A stretch of 64,000 nt of DNA from Corynebacterium felinum (GCF_030408755.1 NZ_CP047209.1:2728001-2792000); one strand, 5' to 3'; positions 28,916 through 39,133 are shown, numbered from the stretch's first letter. Numbers and translations: made by a program. The notes: generated from the letters alone by a model not told the origin.

Positions 28916-29056
28916 ATGAGCAACGGCAACGGTTTCTTCGCATCTTTGATCGCAGGCCTGCCATTCGTGGTCTCTCACGCTGAATCAGACGGATCGACCT
29001 CCAGTGTTCAAAACACCTTGGCCACTTCCGCTGCATCCATGCAGACCATGTTCTAA
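28916..29056 (+). CDS. Small 46-aa protein, possibly a secreted or mycomembrane peptide
   Basis: A short gene with a good ribosome site (AAGGAAAG, 28908 and before) and a TAA stop at 29054. The peptide has a hydrophobic N-terminal half (FFASLIAGLPFVVS) and a Ser/Thr/Ala-rich second half ending MQTMF. It has no normal signal peptide. Size and composition recall the short, leaderless PorA/PorH/ProtX peptides of corynebacteria, but there is no sequence match that I can claim. It stands alone between repeat elements. Confidence 0.5.
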   Translation: MSNGNGFFASLIAGLPFVVSHAESDGSTSSVQNTLATSAASMQTMF

Positions 29057-29126
29057 GAAGCAGACAACCTTCACAAACTTCCTCACCTTATCTGTGTAGA
29101 CAGGAGATAAGAGTGCAGGGCAAAAG

Positions 29127-29147
29127 CTTGTAACCAAAAATTACAAG
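29127..29147 (+). terminator. Weak hairpin after the small gene
   Basis: CTTGTAA (29127-29133) pairs with TTACAAG (29141-29147), followed by AACCTTTCTC. AT-rich stem, so only a tentative terminator. Confidence 0.3.
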
Positions 29148-29263
29148 AACCTTTCTCATATAACTTTTGAGATACTCTCCTCCACAACCTTGACTAAGAA
29201 AGGGTCAAGATGGCGGCGGTGGTTGTCACAAAAGGGGTCTGACAAAGAAAGTGTGTTGCAAAA

Positions 29264-29649
29264 AGTAAAAGACCTCCAGGTTTTCACCGTTCGCGTCGAA
29301 CTTCTTCAGCCGCACACCACTAACTTCATACTCACCACGATCATCGTGAATTCGTGCCTTAAAGTACTTCGCAGAATATTCACGCCCACATCGTTGAACG
29401 CCTTGGGACATTGTTCTCATCAGTGCACTGTAGCCTCACGGGAAGAGTCAGCTACAGTACCACCGAAAGAGCAAAAGGCGCACTACTTTGTGAATGCGCG
29501 ACTATTCTCACGTAGTCTGAAGTACAAAAAGGGATTGTTAAGGTGCGACTCCACGCATGGCAGTGGCTACGAGCATGAAATCTTAGGGTGTGCACACAAA
29601 GGCTCAAGAAAGCTCCACGTCGAAAGTGAAAACGTGGAGGTCTTTTACT
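29264..29649. mobile_element. Element remnant bounded by 24-bp inverted repeats
   Basis: AGTAAAAGACCTCCAGGTTTTCAC (29264-29287) is matched by its reverse complement at 29626-29649 with one mismatch. Both ends, read outward, encode a similar peptide ending in VEVFYY or LEVFYF, and the minus-strand frame near 29226-29420 reads like the tail of a transposase (RGEYEVSGVRLKKFD). This suggests two opposed fragments of the same IS end or a small non-autonomous element. The 159-codon plus frame across it is judged non-coding. Confidence 0.55.
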
Positions 29650-29712
29650 ATCCACCACCACTTCCTTAAAATTTTTCCAACAGTTTCGCACCTTCTGCCT
29701 AAGATAGAACCC

Positions 29713-30168
29713 ATGGCCACTTTTGAGATCCCAACAGCGCTGCTTGAATCGCCCTCGTTTCAGCTTGAACGCTTGCGCCGCCGCACCCGCGATGCGGTAG
29801 AAAATTCCCTCACGGCCAGCAACACCAGCCTGCGCGAATACTGGGTTCTCTCCTGCTTGATGAATACCGAGGCCACCAGCCAAACCGCACTATGCGCACT
29901 GTTAGCGGTCGATGCCTCTGACATGGTGCGGCTCATAGATTCTTTAGAAAAGAAGAACTGGGTCAAGCGCGAGCGCGATTCCAAAGATCGGCGTCGCCAA
30001 ATTGTTAAAGCCACCAAGAAGGGACGCAAAGCCCAGGCAGAATTAGCTGAACTCGTCAGCGCTGCCGAGCACACAGCCTTGTACGAATCCACCCAAAAAC
30101 AGCTCAAACATTTGCGCAAACTAGCAGACGCAATCTTTGAAGCGGAAGAAAACGACACCACAGACTAA
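29713..30168 (+). CDS. MarR-family transcriptional regulator
   Basis: A 151-aa winged-helix protein. The DNA-binding region (TSQTALCALLAVDASDMVRLIDSLEKKNWVKRERDSKDRR) has the MarR layout with the basic wing KDRRRQIV. Start taken at ATG 29713. It lies just upstream of the Pls-type synthetase on the same strand, separated by about 135 bases, and may control it. The effector cannot be read from sequence. Confidence 0.85.
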   Translation: MATFEIPTALLESPSFQLERLRRRTRDAVENSLTASNTSLREYWVLSCLMNTEATSQTALCALLAVDASDMVRLIDSLEKKNWVKRERDSKDRRRQIVKATKKGRKAQAELAELVSAAEHTALYESTQKQLKHLRKLADAIFEAEENDTTD

Positions 30169-30304
30169 GCACCCGCGCCGTGGGGTAGTGATGGGATAGC
30201 ACCCCCAAACGGTAACTATTTTTATTTAAATCTGGGAATATTATTAAGATGGTGGGAATAGTATCCACTGCCCTATCACCGCCCACTTTAAAGACAGTGC
30301 CGCA

Positions 30305-33300
30305 ATGAGTATCGCCAACGTCCCCTCCCAGTATCTTCTGGCAACCCAAGCCCCCGCCAAGCGCACACTGATCGACATACTTCGTGCCAGCGTCGACAAG
30401 CATCCCGAAGCCGCCGCCATCGACGACGGTGAAGTGATCACCTACGCCGAACTCTGGGAAGAAATCACAGCCCAAGCAGCACATTTGCATACGCTCGGCA
30501 TTCGGCGCGGCGACCGCATCGGCATCCGCATGAGCTCCGGGCGCAAAGACCTCTACATCGCCATCTTGGCCACACTCACAGCCGGTGCCGCTTACGTCCC
30601 AGTCGACGCCGACGACCCCGACGAACGCGCCGAACTCGTGTTCAGCGAAGCGCGCATCAACGCCCTGTACACCGACGACGGGCCACAGCTCATACGCGCA
30701 ACCCCCGGCGGAGACACCCGCCGCCCCCCTGCCCAGCAACGACGCCTGGATCATCTTCACCTCCGGCTCCACCGGAACCCCCAAAGGTGTTGCCGTCACC
30801 CACCGCAACGCCGCCGCATTCGTCGACGCCGAATCCGCACTGTTTCTCGCCAACGCACCTCAAGGCCCGCTCGGAGTGGATGACCGCGTGCTCGCCGGAC
30901 TATCAGTCGCCTTCGATGCCAGCTGCGAAGAAATGTGGCTGGCTTGGGCGCACGGCGCATGCTTAGTGCCCGCGCCGCGTTCCCTCGTTCGCAGCGGCAT
31001 GGACTTAGGCCCGTGGCTGATTCGCCGCAACATTACCGTCGTATCCACCGTGCCCACGCTCGCTGGGCTGTGGCCGCATGAAGCACTTGATAATGTGCGC
31101 CTGCTCATCTTTGGTGGGGAGGCGTGCCCCGCCGAGCTTGTGGAGCGTGTGGCAACGAAGAATCGGGAAGTGTGGAATACCTACGGCCCCACCGAAGCAA
31201 CGGTGGTGGCCTGCGCCGCCCAAGTGTGCGCAGGTCGCGAGGTTAGCATTGGGCGTCCGCTGCTGGGCTGGGATCTCGCAGTGGTGGATGCGCAGGGGCA
31301 GCCGGTGGGCTACGGCGAGGTCGGTGAGCTGATCATCGGCGGCATCGGCTTAGCCCGCTACCTCGACCCAGACAAAGATAAAGAAAAGTATGCTCCGCTG
31401 AAAACCTTAGGCTGGGCCAGGGCGTATCGTTCCGGCGACCATGTGCGGTTGGAGGAAGATGGGCTGTATTTTGTTGGTCGCGTCGATGATCAGGTGAAAA
31501 TTGGTGGCCGCCGCATCGAGCTTGGTGAGGTGGAAGCGCACGTCAGCGCACTAGAGAATGTTAATTCCTGCAGCGTTATCACGCAGAAGTTGGCAGGCGG
31601 CAACACGATTTTGGTCGGCTATCTCAGTCTCGGTGATGCCACTGTGGGTTTTGATGTGGATAAGGCGCGTGAAGAGCTTGCGTCCACGATGCCCGCAGCG
31701 CTGGTGCCGCGATTGTGCGTGCTCGATGAGCTTCCCGTGACTACCTCGGGCAAGGTGGATAAGAAGGCGTTGCCGTGGCCGTTGCCCGGCGCGCAGTCGG
31801 AGTCGGTGTCGGCTGATTTTTCCCCTGTAGAGCGCTGGTTGGCGTCTGTGTGGGAGCAGGTGTTGGGGGTGGGTGTTGGTGATTGCGATGCTGATTTCTT
31901 CGCTCTGGGTGGGTCGTCGTTGGCGGCGGCGACGGTGATTGGTCTTGTGCGCGAGCGGGTACCGACTGTGAGTGTGCGGGATTTGTATGATCATCCGCGG
32001 TTGGGGGCGTTGGCTGAGCGTGTGGGTGCTGTTGCTGAGAGTTCGGGGATAGATCTTTCTGCTACTGTGCGTGACGACGCCGCCACCACCTCACCTGCCG
32101 ATGCGGCGTCGTCTGTGGTCTCGGGTGTGCCCCTGCGCAGCCGGGTGGTGCAGCAGCTTGTGTTGGTGCCGTTGATGACTCTTCGGGCAAGTAGTTGGGT
32201 GAGCTGGATTGTGTTCGCTCATGCGTGTGCGCATGGGTGGGGTGTGTCGTGGGCTGTGGCTGTGCCGTGGTGGCTGGTTGTGCTCATGATGGTTGTTTTT
32301 GTCAGCCCGCTGGGCCGGATTGTGGTGGCTGGTGTGGGTGCGCGTGTGCTGACTCGGGGTATTACACCGGGTAGTTATCCGCGTGCTGGCACGGAGCATC
32401 TGCGTATTTGGGCTGCTGAGCGGCTTGCTGATGCTTCTGGTTCGCAATCGGTTGCGGGGGCGACGTGGGTGGTGTTTTTTGCCCGCTTGTTGGGTGCGAA
32501 GGTGGGTAAGGGTGTGGATTTGCATTCCTTGCCGCCGGTGACTGGCATGGTGGAGATTGGTGATCATGCCGCCATCGAGCCGGAGGTGGATTTAAGTGGC
32601 TATTGGGTTGAGGGTGATCAGCTGCATGTGGGGTCGATTCGCATTGGTGCGCATGCCCGCATTGGTGGGCGTAGTACTTTGTTGCCGGGTACGGTGATTG
32701 GGGAGAATGCCCATATTGTGGCGGGTTCTACGGTTACGGGTGATCACAGTATTAAGGCGGGTTCTCGGTGGTCGGGTTCCCCAGCGCGACGGGTGGGGCG
32801 CAGTAAGCACCGTTTCCCGGCCGATCCGCCGCCGCCGCGACGTTGGTGGGTGCCGTTGTATGGGCTGAGTTCGCTGTTTTTGTCCGCGCTTCCGTTGGTG
32901 GCAGTGTTGTGTGGTTTGGCGGTGATGTACTGGTTCACTCGCGCAACAACGCTTGATGCCGCTGTGGGTGTGGGCGTGGGTGTGGTTGTGTCTGCTCCTT
33001 TAGGCACTGTGGTTGCTTTTGGCTGCTACATGGTGTTGGTGTGGGTTGTGGTGCGGGTCTTGAGTATCCGGATTCAGGGTGGCATTTTCCCTGTGCGTAG
33101 TTTTTCAGGGTGGCGCATTTGGATGATCGAGCGGTTGATGGATGATGCCCGCACCTATCTTTTCCCCATTTATGCAGCGCACATCACTCCACTGTGGTTG
33201 CGGAGTTTGGGGGCGACTGTGGGTAAGGATGTGGAGATTTCCACCGCGGTGATGGTGCCGAAGTTGGTGGAGATTCGCGACGGCGCGTTCTTGGCCGATG

Positions 33301-34235
33301 ACACTCTCATTGGTGGCTATGAGTTGGGTGGCGGTTGGATGCTCGCCGGTGTGACTAAGGTGGGTAAGCGCAGCTTCGTGGGTAATTCGGCAATTGCCGG
33401 TCCTGAGCGTAAGTTGGCGAAAAATTCGCTGATTGCGGTGCTGTCTTCTACCCCGAAGAAGGTGAAGGCGGGTTCAAGCTGGTGGGGTTCGCCCCCGGAG
33501 CGGATGCGACGGGTGGCTGCTACTTCCTGTGGTAGTTCGGAGGATCGTACCTACCAGCCAGGTCGTGGGGTGAAGGTTGCGCGTGGTGTGGTGGAAACCT
33601 TGCGTCTGCTTGCCCCGATGACCTCGGCGACGATTGCGGTGCTGTTTCTCTATGGGCTGCATTGGATGCTTGTGTCGTGGAATATATGGCTCATGTGGGC
33701 GCTGTCGGGCTTGTTGTTGATGGTGCTCGGCGCATTGGCGATGGTGGTTACTGCCTGTGTGAAGTGGGTGTGTGTGGGCCGTCATCGCCCTGGTGATCAT
33801 CCGTTGTGGTCGCGTTTTGTGTGGCTTAATGAGCTGCAGGATACTTTCGTGGAGGTTGTTGCGGCTCCCTGGTTCTTCCAACCTACTGTGGGTTCTGGTG
33901 CGATGAATGTTGGCTTACGTTTGTTAGGCACTCGTATTGGTGCTGGTGCGTGGGTGGAAACCTATTGGTTCCCGGAGACGGATTTGTGCTCGGTGGGTGC
34001 TGGTGCCACGGTGGGTCCTGGTGTGGTGGTGCAAACCCATTTGTTTCAGGATCGGGTGATGAGTTTGGATACTGTCACCATTTCAGCGGGTGCGACTGTT
34101 GCTGGGCATTCGGTGGCGTTGCCTGCGTCTGTGATTGGTGCTGGGGCCACGGTGGGGCCTGGTTCTTTGGTGATGCGTGGCGATCGCGTGCCTGCTGGCA
34201 CGAAGTGGCAGGGCAACCCCATCGAAGCACTCTAG
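30305..34235 (+). pseudogene. Pls/PosA-family non-ribosomal peptide synthetase with a one-base frameshift
   Basis: Two frames join into one protein of about 1309 aa. The first, from 30305, holds the adenylation start (VDADDPDERAELVFSEA). The second, open up to 34235, begins with NDAWIIFTSGSTGTPKG. Dropping one C from the six-C run at 30724-30729 fuses them (DTRRPLPSNDAW). Domains: adenylation (about 15-510, with NTYGPTEATV, YRSGDHVR and GRVDDQVKIGG), carrier domain with LGGSSL near 535, then membrane helices alternating with three left-handed beta-helix (hexapeptide) regions near 735-830, 960-1060 and 1200-1305. This is the layout of epsilon-poly-lysine synthetase and relatives, which make homopolymers of one amino acid without a condensation domain. 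The shift may be a real mutation, slippage or a sequencing error. Confidence 0.82.
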
Positions 34236-34281
34236 GTGCGCCTGCCTTCACGTACTTCAACCTCATGGGGGGGATTGCTAA

Positions 34282-34317
34282 GACACGAGGAGCCAATGGT
34301 TTCTCGTGTCAATTTTT
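34282..34317 (+). terminator. Terminator after the Pls-type synthetase
   Basis: GACACGAG (34282-34289) pairs with CTCGTGTC (34303-34310), followed by AATTTTT. Confidence 0.75.
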
Positions 34318-34417
34318 CCGGTGGCGGTAGCCAGAAAGTTTTTACCCCCATTGGTTGGTGTGCGTGAGTTTTTACCTTGCTCTATAACGCGGCGTGCAAT
34401 TGAGAACACCCCCATGT

Positions 34418-34474
34418 TGTGTCCGGGGACACAGGAGGCGATAGACTTTGGCGCACATCATAATTGTTCAACAA
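34418..34474. promoter_or_regulatory. Two candidate operators upstream of the oxoproline operon
   Basis: TGTGTCCGGGGACACA (34418-34433) is a perfect palindrome around a GG centre. TTGTTCAACAA (34464-34474) is a second perfect palindrome of the type bound by GntR-family regulators. Both lie 30-85 bases before the transporter start. No regulator gene is adjacent. Confidence 0.45.
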
Positions 34475-34502
34475 ATAGTGTTTTGAAGGAGGCGACGTCC
34501 CC

Positions 34503-35774
34503 ATGAGTCATCCCGCCACTGAGCCTGGATCTCACACACAGCATTCCACTCCCCCAACCCTGGCTTCAGCTGCAAGTCAAGCGGCCACCCGCAGCGCACT
34601 CATGGGGGCTATCTTCCTCATGGCTACCAGCGCCGTGGGCCCTGGTTTCTTGACGCAAACTGCCACCTTCACTGCAAAGTTGGGCGCGGCTTTCGCTTTC
34701 GCCATCCTAGTTTCCATCCTGCTGGATATCGCCATCCAGCTGAATGTGTGGCGAGTTATTGGCATTTCCGGTTTGCGTGCCCAAGAATTGGGCAACAAGG
34801 TGCTGCCCGGTTTGGGCTGGGTTTTGGCTATCTGCATTGCTGTTGGTGGCATTGTGTTCAACATCGGCAATATCGCCGGTGGTGGCTTGGGCTTGGACGC
34901 ACTGCTTGGTGTGAACACCACCGCCGGTGGTGTGTTTACTGCGGCAGTGGCCATTGCGATCTTCCTGTTTAAGCGTTTGGGTGCTGCGCTTGACAAAATT
35001 TTGGTGGCTCTTGGTATCGGCATGGTGCTGTTGACCTTGTATGTGGCGTTTGTGTCCAAGCCACCGGTGGGCCAGGCGTTGAAGAACTCGGTGCTGCCTG
35101 AGACAGTGGATTGGCTTGTGATTATGACGTTGGTCGGTGGCACTGTGGGTGGCTATATCACCTACGCGGGTGCGCACCGCATGTTGGATTCCGGCCAGAC
35201 TGGTGTGGAACATATTCGCACTGTTGCGAAGTCTTCGGTCACGGGCATTTTGCTCACCGGTGTAATGCGCGTGGTGCTGTTCTTGGCAGTCTTAGGCGTG
35301 GTTGCTGGTGGCGTGGTGCTGGATACAACGAACAATCCGGCTGCCCAAGCTTTCCAGGCTGCTGCAGGTGAGGTGGGGTTGCGGATTTTCGGTGTGGTTT
35401 TGTGGGCTGCGGCGTTGAGCTCCGTGATTGGCGCTAGCTATACTTCTGCGACGTTCTTGGTTCCCAACCGCCCGCAGATGCGTCGGGTGCAAAACATTGT
35501 CACCATTGTGTTCATTGTGATTTCCTGCACGGTGTTTGTGCTGATTGGTACGGCTCCTGCGACGTTGTTGGTGTTTGCTGGTGCGTTTAATGGTTTGGTG
35601 TTGCCGCTGGGTTTCTCGTTGGTGATTTTTGTTGCGGCGTTTCGCTCCCGTGATTTGTTGCAGGGCTATCAGTATCCGAAGTGGATGATTGTTATCGGTG
35701 TGGGTGCTCTTGTGGTGGCGTGGTGGTTGGCGTGGCGTTCGTTTGCCGGAGTATTTGCCCTATTGGGTTCGTAG
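34503..35774 (+). CDS. Nramp-family transporter of the YcsG type
   Basis: A 423-aa membrane protein with about eleven helices. ATSAVGPGFLTQTATFTAKLG occupies the position of the Nramp DPGN helix, but the DPG metal-site signature is altered to VGPGF. Gene order (this gene, then LamB/YcsF, KipI and KipA homologues) matches B. subtilis ycsG next to ycsF and kipI. It probably imports a substrate of that pathway, perhaps 5-oxoproline, instead of Mn2+; that is inference. GAAGGAGG precedes the ATG. Confidence 0.8.
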   Translation: MSHPATEPGSHTQHSTPPTLASAASQAATRSALMGAIFLMATSAVGPGFLTQTATFTAKLGAAFAFAILVSILLDIAIQLNVWRVIGISGLRAQELGNKVLPGLGWVLAICIAVGGIVFNIGNIAGGGLGLDALLGVNTTAGGVFTAAVAIAIFLFKRLGAALDKILVALGIGMVLLTLYVAFVSKPPVGQALKNSVLPETVDWLVIMTLVGGTVGGYITYAGAHRMLDSGQTGVEHIRTVAKSSVTGILLTGVMRVVLFLAVLGVVAGGVVLDTTNNPAAQAFQAAAGEVGLRIFGVVLWAAALSSVIGASYTSATFLVPNRPQMRRVQNIVTIVFIVISCTVFVLIGTAPATLLVFAGAFNGLVLPLGFSLVIFVAAFRSRDLLQGYQYPKWMIVIGVGALVVAWWLAWRSFAGVFALLGS

Positions 35775-35870
35775 TTTTCTCACCGTTGGCACCCCCCTTC
35801 AGCGGTTGTGGGGTGTGTGGTGGGGGTGTTGTGTTTTGGTTTTCACACGCGTGTGTAAGGATGGTTTTTC

Positions 35871-36647
35871 ATGTCTAGTGCTGATTCGTCGTCTCAGTTG
35901 TCCATTGATGTGAATGCGGATGTGGGTGAAAGTTTTGGCAGCTACAACATGGGTAATGATGAGGCGGTGTTGCCTTTAGTTACGAGCGCTAATATTGCCT
36001 GTGGTTTTCATGCGGGCGATCCGAGCGTGATGTTGCGTACGTGTGAGTTGGCTCGTGATTTTGGGCTGCGGATTGGTGCGCACCCTGGCTATCGGGATTT
36101 GTCGGGTTTTGGTCGCCGCGCAATGTTCTACACTCCGGCGCAGTTGGAGGCGGAGGTAATTTATCAGATTGGTGCGTTGCAGGCTGCGGCGAAGGCGGTG
36201 GGTTCGCGGGTGTGTTATGTGAAGCCGCATGGTGCTTTGTATCATGCGATTTCGCAGGATAAGTCTGCGGCTTTAGCGGTGTTTTCTGCGATGCTGAAGG
36301 TTGATCCTCACTTGAAGTTGATGGCGCAGGCGCAGTGGCCGGTGCTTGAGTGGGCGCGCGCTGCGGGGTTGGGCACGATTGCGGAGGCTTTTGCTGATCG
36401 TGCGTATAACCCGGATGGTTCGTTGGTGTCGCGTTCTGCCCCGAATGCGGTGCATCATGATCCGGATGTTGCTGCCGCCCAGGCGATTGCGTTTGCTACC
36501 GGGTCGGGTTTTCGGGCTGTTGATGGTTCAACGCTGTATATTCAGGCGGATTCTCTGTGTGTGCATGGGGATAATCCGCAGGCGTTGGCGTTGGTGGCGC
36601 ATGTGCGTGCGGCGCTTGCTGATGCTGGTGTTTCGGTGGGTGCGTAG
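35871..36647 (+). CDS. pxpA: 5-oxoprolinase subunit A (LamB/YcsF family)
   Basis: A 258-aa protein beginning SIDVNADVGESFG, the family hallmark, followed by SANIACGFHAGDP, GAHPGYRD and YVKPHGALYH. PxpA with PxpB and PxpC forms an ATP-dependent 5-oxoprolinase that opens pyroglutamate to glutamate. It is 2 bases ahead of pxpB. Confidence 0.93.
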   Translation: MSSADSSSQLSIDVNADVGESFGSYNMGNDEAVLPLVTSANIACGFHAGDPSVMLRTCELARDFGLRIGAHPGYRDLSGFGRRAMFYTPAQLEAEVIYQIGALQAAAKAVGSRVCYVKPHGALYHAISQDKSAALAVFSAMLKVDPHLKLMAQAQWPVLEWARAAGLGTIAEAFADRAYNPDGSLVSRSAPNAVHHDPDVAAAQAIAFATGSGFRAVDGSTLYIQADSLCVHGDNPQALALVAHVRAALADAGVSVGA

Positions 36648-36649
36648 TT

Positions 36650-37279
36650 GTGCGCGTGCAATTGTGTGGTGAACATGCTGTGCTTGTCGACGTCGATACG
36701 CCCGCCGAGGTAACAGCACTGACCCGCTCGCTTCAGGCTGCGAAGTTGCCTCATGTGGTGGATATTGTGCCTGCTGCGCGCACGGTGTTGGTGATGGTTG
36801 ATCCTGCCTCGGGGGATCCGATTTCTTTAATTCCGCGGATTAAAAATCTTGATGTTCAGGCAATTACTGAAGGTGAAAAACCCACGGTAGTAGAAATTCC
36901 GGTGAACTACCAGGGGATGGATTTTTCGCATGTGTGCCGGCTGAATGATCTAACGAGTTCTGAGTTGATTTTTCTGCATACACACACTGTGTGGGAGGCT
37001 GCTTTTGGTGGTTTCGCACCTGGGTTTATGTACTTGCAGGCCAATTCCACTCCTGATGACTTCCTCTGGGATACCCCGCGTTTGGATTCCCCGCGTTCGG
37101 CAATTCCTGCTGGTTCGGTGGGGTTGGCCGGTCCTTTTAGTGCGGTGTATCCGCAGCAAAGCCCTGGTGGTTGGCAGCTGATTGGGCATACTTCTTTAAC
37201 TATGTGGGATGTGCAACGCCCACAGCCTTCGTTGATTACTCCGGGCAATATTATTAAGTTTGTGCAGGTTAACGCATGA
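36650..37279 (+). CDS. pxpB: 5-oxoprolinase subunit B (KipI family)
   Basis: A 209-aa carboxyltransferase-like subunit. Landmarks are EIPVNYQGMDFSHVCRLNDL, AFGGFAPGFMYL, RLDSPRSAIPAGSVGLAG and SPGGWQLIGHTSL, all typical for KipI/PxpB. Start is GTG at 36650. The end overlaps pxpC by 4 bases. Confidence 0.93.
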   Translation: MRVQLCGEHAVLVDVDTPAEVTALTRSLQAAKLPHVVDIVPAARTVLVMVDPASGDPISLIPRIKNLDVQAITEGEKPTVVEIPVNYQGMDFSHVCRLNDLTSSELIFLHTHTVWEAAFGGFAPGFMYLQANSTPDDFLWDTPRLDSPRSAIPAGSVGLAGPFSAVYPQQSPGGWQLIGHTSLTMWDVQRPQPSLITPGNIIKFVQVNA

Positions 37280-38151
37280 TTGAAGTGTTGAGCACTGGCC
37301 CTTTGGCGCTTTTCCAAGACCGTGGCCGTTTCGGCTATGCCTCCCTAGGCGTGGGTTCTTCGGGTAGTTTTGATCGCTTGTCTGCTGCGCGGGCAAATCA
37401 TGCGGTGGGCAATAGCCCTCATGCACCTGTGATTGAGGTGGTGTTTGGTGGTTTTTCGTTTCGCACCTTCGAGCGCGCCGACATCATTGTCACTGGTATC
37501 GACGCCCCAATCACCGTGCACAGCAGCACTGGGGTTAAGAAGCTTTACACGAACACGATTATTCACCTAACATCTGGCAATCAGGTGCATATTGGCGCTG
37601 CGGAGTATGGGCTGCGTGCGTATGTGGCAATCCGTGGCGGTTTCGCACCGCCACATACTTTGGGTTCAGCGTCAACGGATGTGTTGGCGCATATCGGCCC
37701 GGATCCAATTCAGGCAGGTGATGTTATCGCCACAACGAGAGAGTTTATTCAGGAGGATCCATGGTGGCCGTTGCTTAATTCTATTCCTCCGCTGTGGCGT
37801 CGGATGCCGACGGAAACGTTGCGGGTCATGCCTGGCCCTCGGCGGGATTGGTTTGATGATCGCGCGTGGGAGTTGTTGCTCAGCCAGGAATATACGGTGA
37901 GTGCAACCTCGAATCGTATTGGTCTTAGGTTGGAGGCTTCTGCCCCTTTGGAGAGGCGAATCGTCCAAGAGTTACCAAGTGAAGGCATGGTGCGTGGGGC
38001 GATTCAGGTTCCCCCGAATGGGATGCCTGTGGTTTTCGGCCCAGATCATCCGGTGACTGGTGGCTACCCTGTGATTGCCGTGCTCACGGAGCGTTCCTGC
38101 GATCGCAGTGCGCAGCTGCCACCTGGGGCAAAGGTGCGGTTTAAGCTGTAG
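37276..38151 (+). CDS. pxpC: 5-oxoprolinase subunit C (KipA family)
   Basis: A 291-aa biotin-dependent-carboxyltransferase-like subunit. It begins IEVLSTGPLALFQDRGRFGY, and has AYVAIRGGF, MPGPRRDWF, SNRIGLRLEA, GAIQVPPNGMPVVFGPDHPVTGGYP, the expected motif order. It completes the PxpABC complex. A terminator follows. Confidence 0.93.
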   Translation: MIEVLSTGPLALFQDRGRFGYASLGVGSSGSFDRLSAARANHAVGNSPHAPVIEVVFGGFSFRTFERADIIVTGIDAPITVHSSTGVKKLYTNTIIHLTSGNQVHIGAAEYGLRAYVAIRGGFAPPHTLGSASTDVLAHIGPDPIQAGDVIATTREFIQEDPWWPLLNSIPPLWRRMPTETLRVMPGPRRDWFDDRAWELLLSQEYTVSATSNRIGLRLEASAPLERRIVQELPSEGMVRGAIQVPPNGMPVVFGPDHPVTGGYPVIAVLTERSCDRSAQLPPGAKVRFKL

Positions 38152-38168
38152 GGTGTTGATATGTATGT

Positions 38169-38202
38169 GGCTGGCAGAATGTGTTTTCTGCCAGCCATTT
38201 TT
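38169..38202 (+). terminator. Terminator after pxpC
   Basis: GGCTGGCAGA (38169-38178) pairs with TCTGCCAGCC (38187-38196), followed by ATTTTTA. It may serve the convergent ppk2 too. Confidence 0.85.
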
Positions 38203-38236
38203 ATGCCCCGAAAAATCTTGCGATGTTTTTAAGGGT

Positions 38237-39133
38237 TTAGTCCCCGATTTGATCCCGTCCGCGCATGACGATCAGAGGATCGGGTTCGCCGACCACATCG
38301 TGGTCTTTGTTGGTGTATTCAAACTTGCTCAAGATGTAGCGCATCGCATTCAAGCGTGCACGCTTCTTGTCGTTTGAGCGGATGGTAATCCAAGGGGATT
38401 CATCCGTATCGGTATAACGGAATTGCTCTTCCTTCGCGCGGGTGTAGTCATCCCACTTGTCCAAAGACGCTAGATCCATGGGCGAAAGCTTCCACTGGCG
38501 CACAGGATCGACTTGGCGGATTGCGAAGCGGGTGCGCTGTTCTTTTTGCGATACGGAGAACCAGAACTTCGTCAGGGAGATACCGGAGCCTAAGATCATG
38601 TTTTCCAGCATGGGGACTTCCCGGAGGAATTCAGCGTGCTGTGATTCCGTACAGAAACCCATCACGCGCTCCACACCAGAGCGGTTGTACCAGGAGCGGT
38701 CGAAGAAGACGATTTCACCGGCGCAGGGGAAGTGCTGAATGTAGCGCTGGAAGTACCACGAGGTGGATTCGCGTGGCGAGGGCTTTTCCAAAGCGACAGT
38801 ACGCGCACCACGTGGGTTAAGGTGCTCGTTGAAGCGCTTGATCGTGCCACCCTTACCGGCGGCGTCACGACCCTCAAAAAGGATGATGTGGCGCTGGCCG
38901 GTGTCTTTGGTCCAGTTTTGCCATTTCAGCAGTTCAATTTGGAGTGCGCGCTTAGTGTGCTCGTATTCGTTGCGGGTAATCCGCTCTTCATAAGGGTAGT
39001 TTTCCCGCCACGTTTCAATGGGGGTTCCGTCCGGTGAAAGAAGTACCGGGTCGTCTTCGTCGGTGTCGTCGACGATGTAGCCCTCGGTCGCAGCGAGGTC
39101 GATGACGGGCAGGTCTTTTTCGGAGTCAGCCAT
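38237..39133 (-). CDS. ppk2: Polyphosphate kinase 2
   Basis: A 298-aa class I PPK2, which moves phosphate between polyphosphate and nucleoside diphosphates. Walker A is EGRDAAGKGGT, Walker B is FFDRSWYNRSG, and the lid region contains RQVDPVRQWKLSPMD. In C. glutamicum a PPK2 gene also sits beside porA, which supports the assignment of the small genes next to it. Confidence 0.93.
   Translation of the reverse strand: MADSEKDLPVIDLAATEGYIVDDTDEDDPVLLSPDGTPIETWRENYPYEERITRNEYEHTKRALQIELLKWQNWTKDTGQRHIILFEGRDAAGKGGTIKRFNEHLNPRGARTVALEKPSPRESTSWYFQRYIQHFPCAGEIVFFDRSWYNRSGVERVMGFCTESQHAEFLREVPMLENMILGSGISLTKFWFSVSQKEQRTRFAIRQVDPVRQWKLSPMDLASLDKWDDYTRAKEEQFRYTDTDESPWITIRSNDKKRARLNAMRYILSKFEYTNKDHDVVGEPDPLIVMRGRDQIGD

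Noticed and set aside
29190..29669. A 159-codon plus frame across the inverted-repeat element
   Set aside because: It spans both repeat arms and has no ribosome site or consistent composition; it is better explained by two opposed transposase-end fragments.
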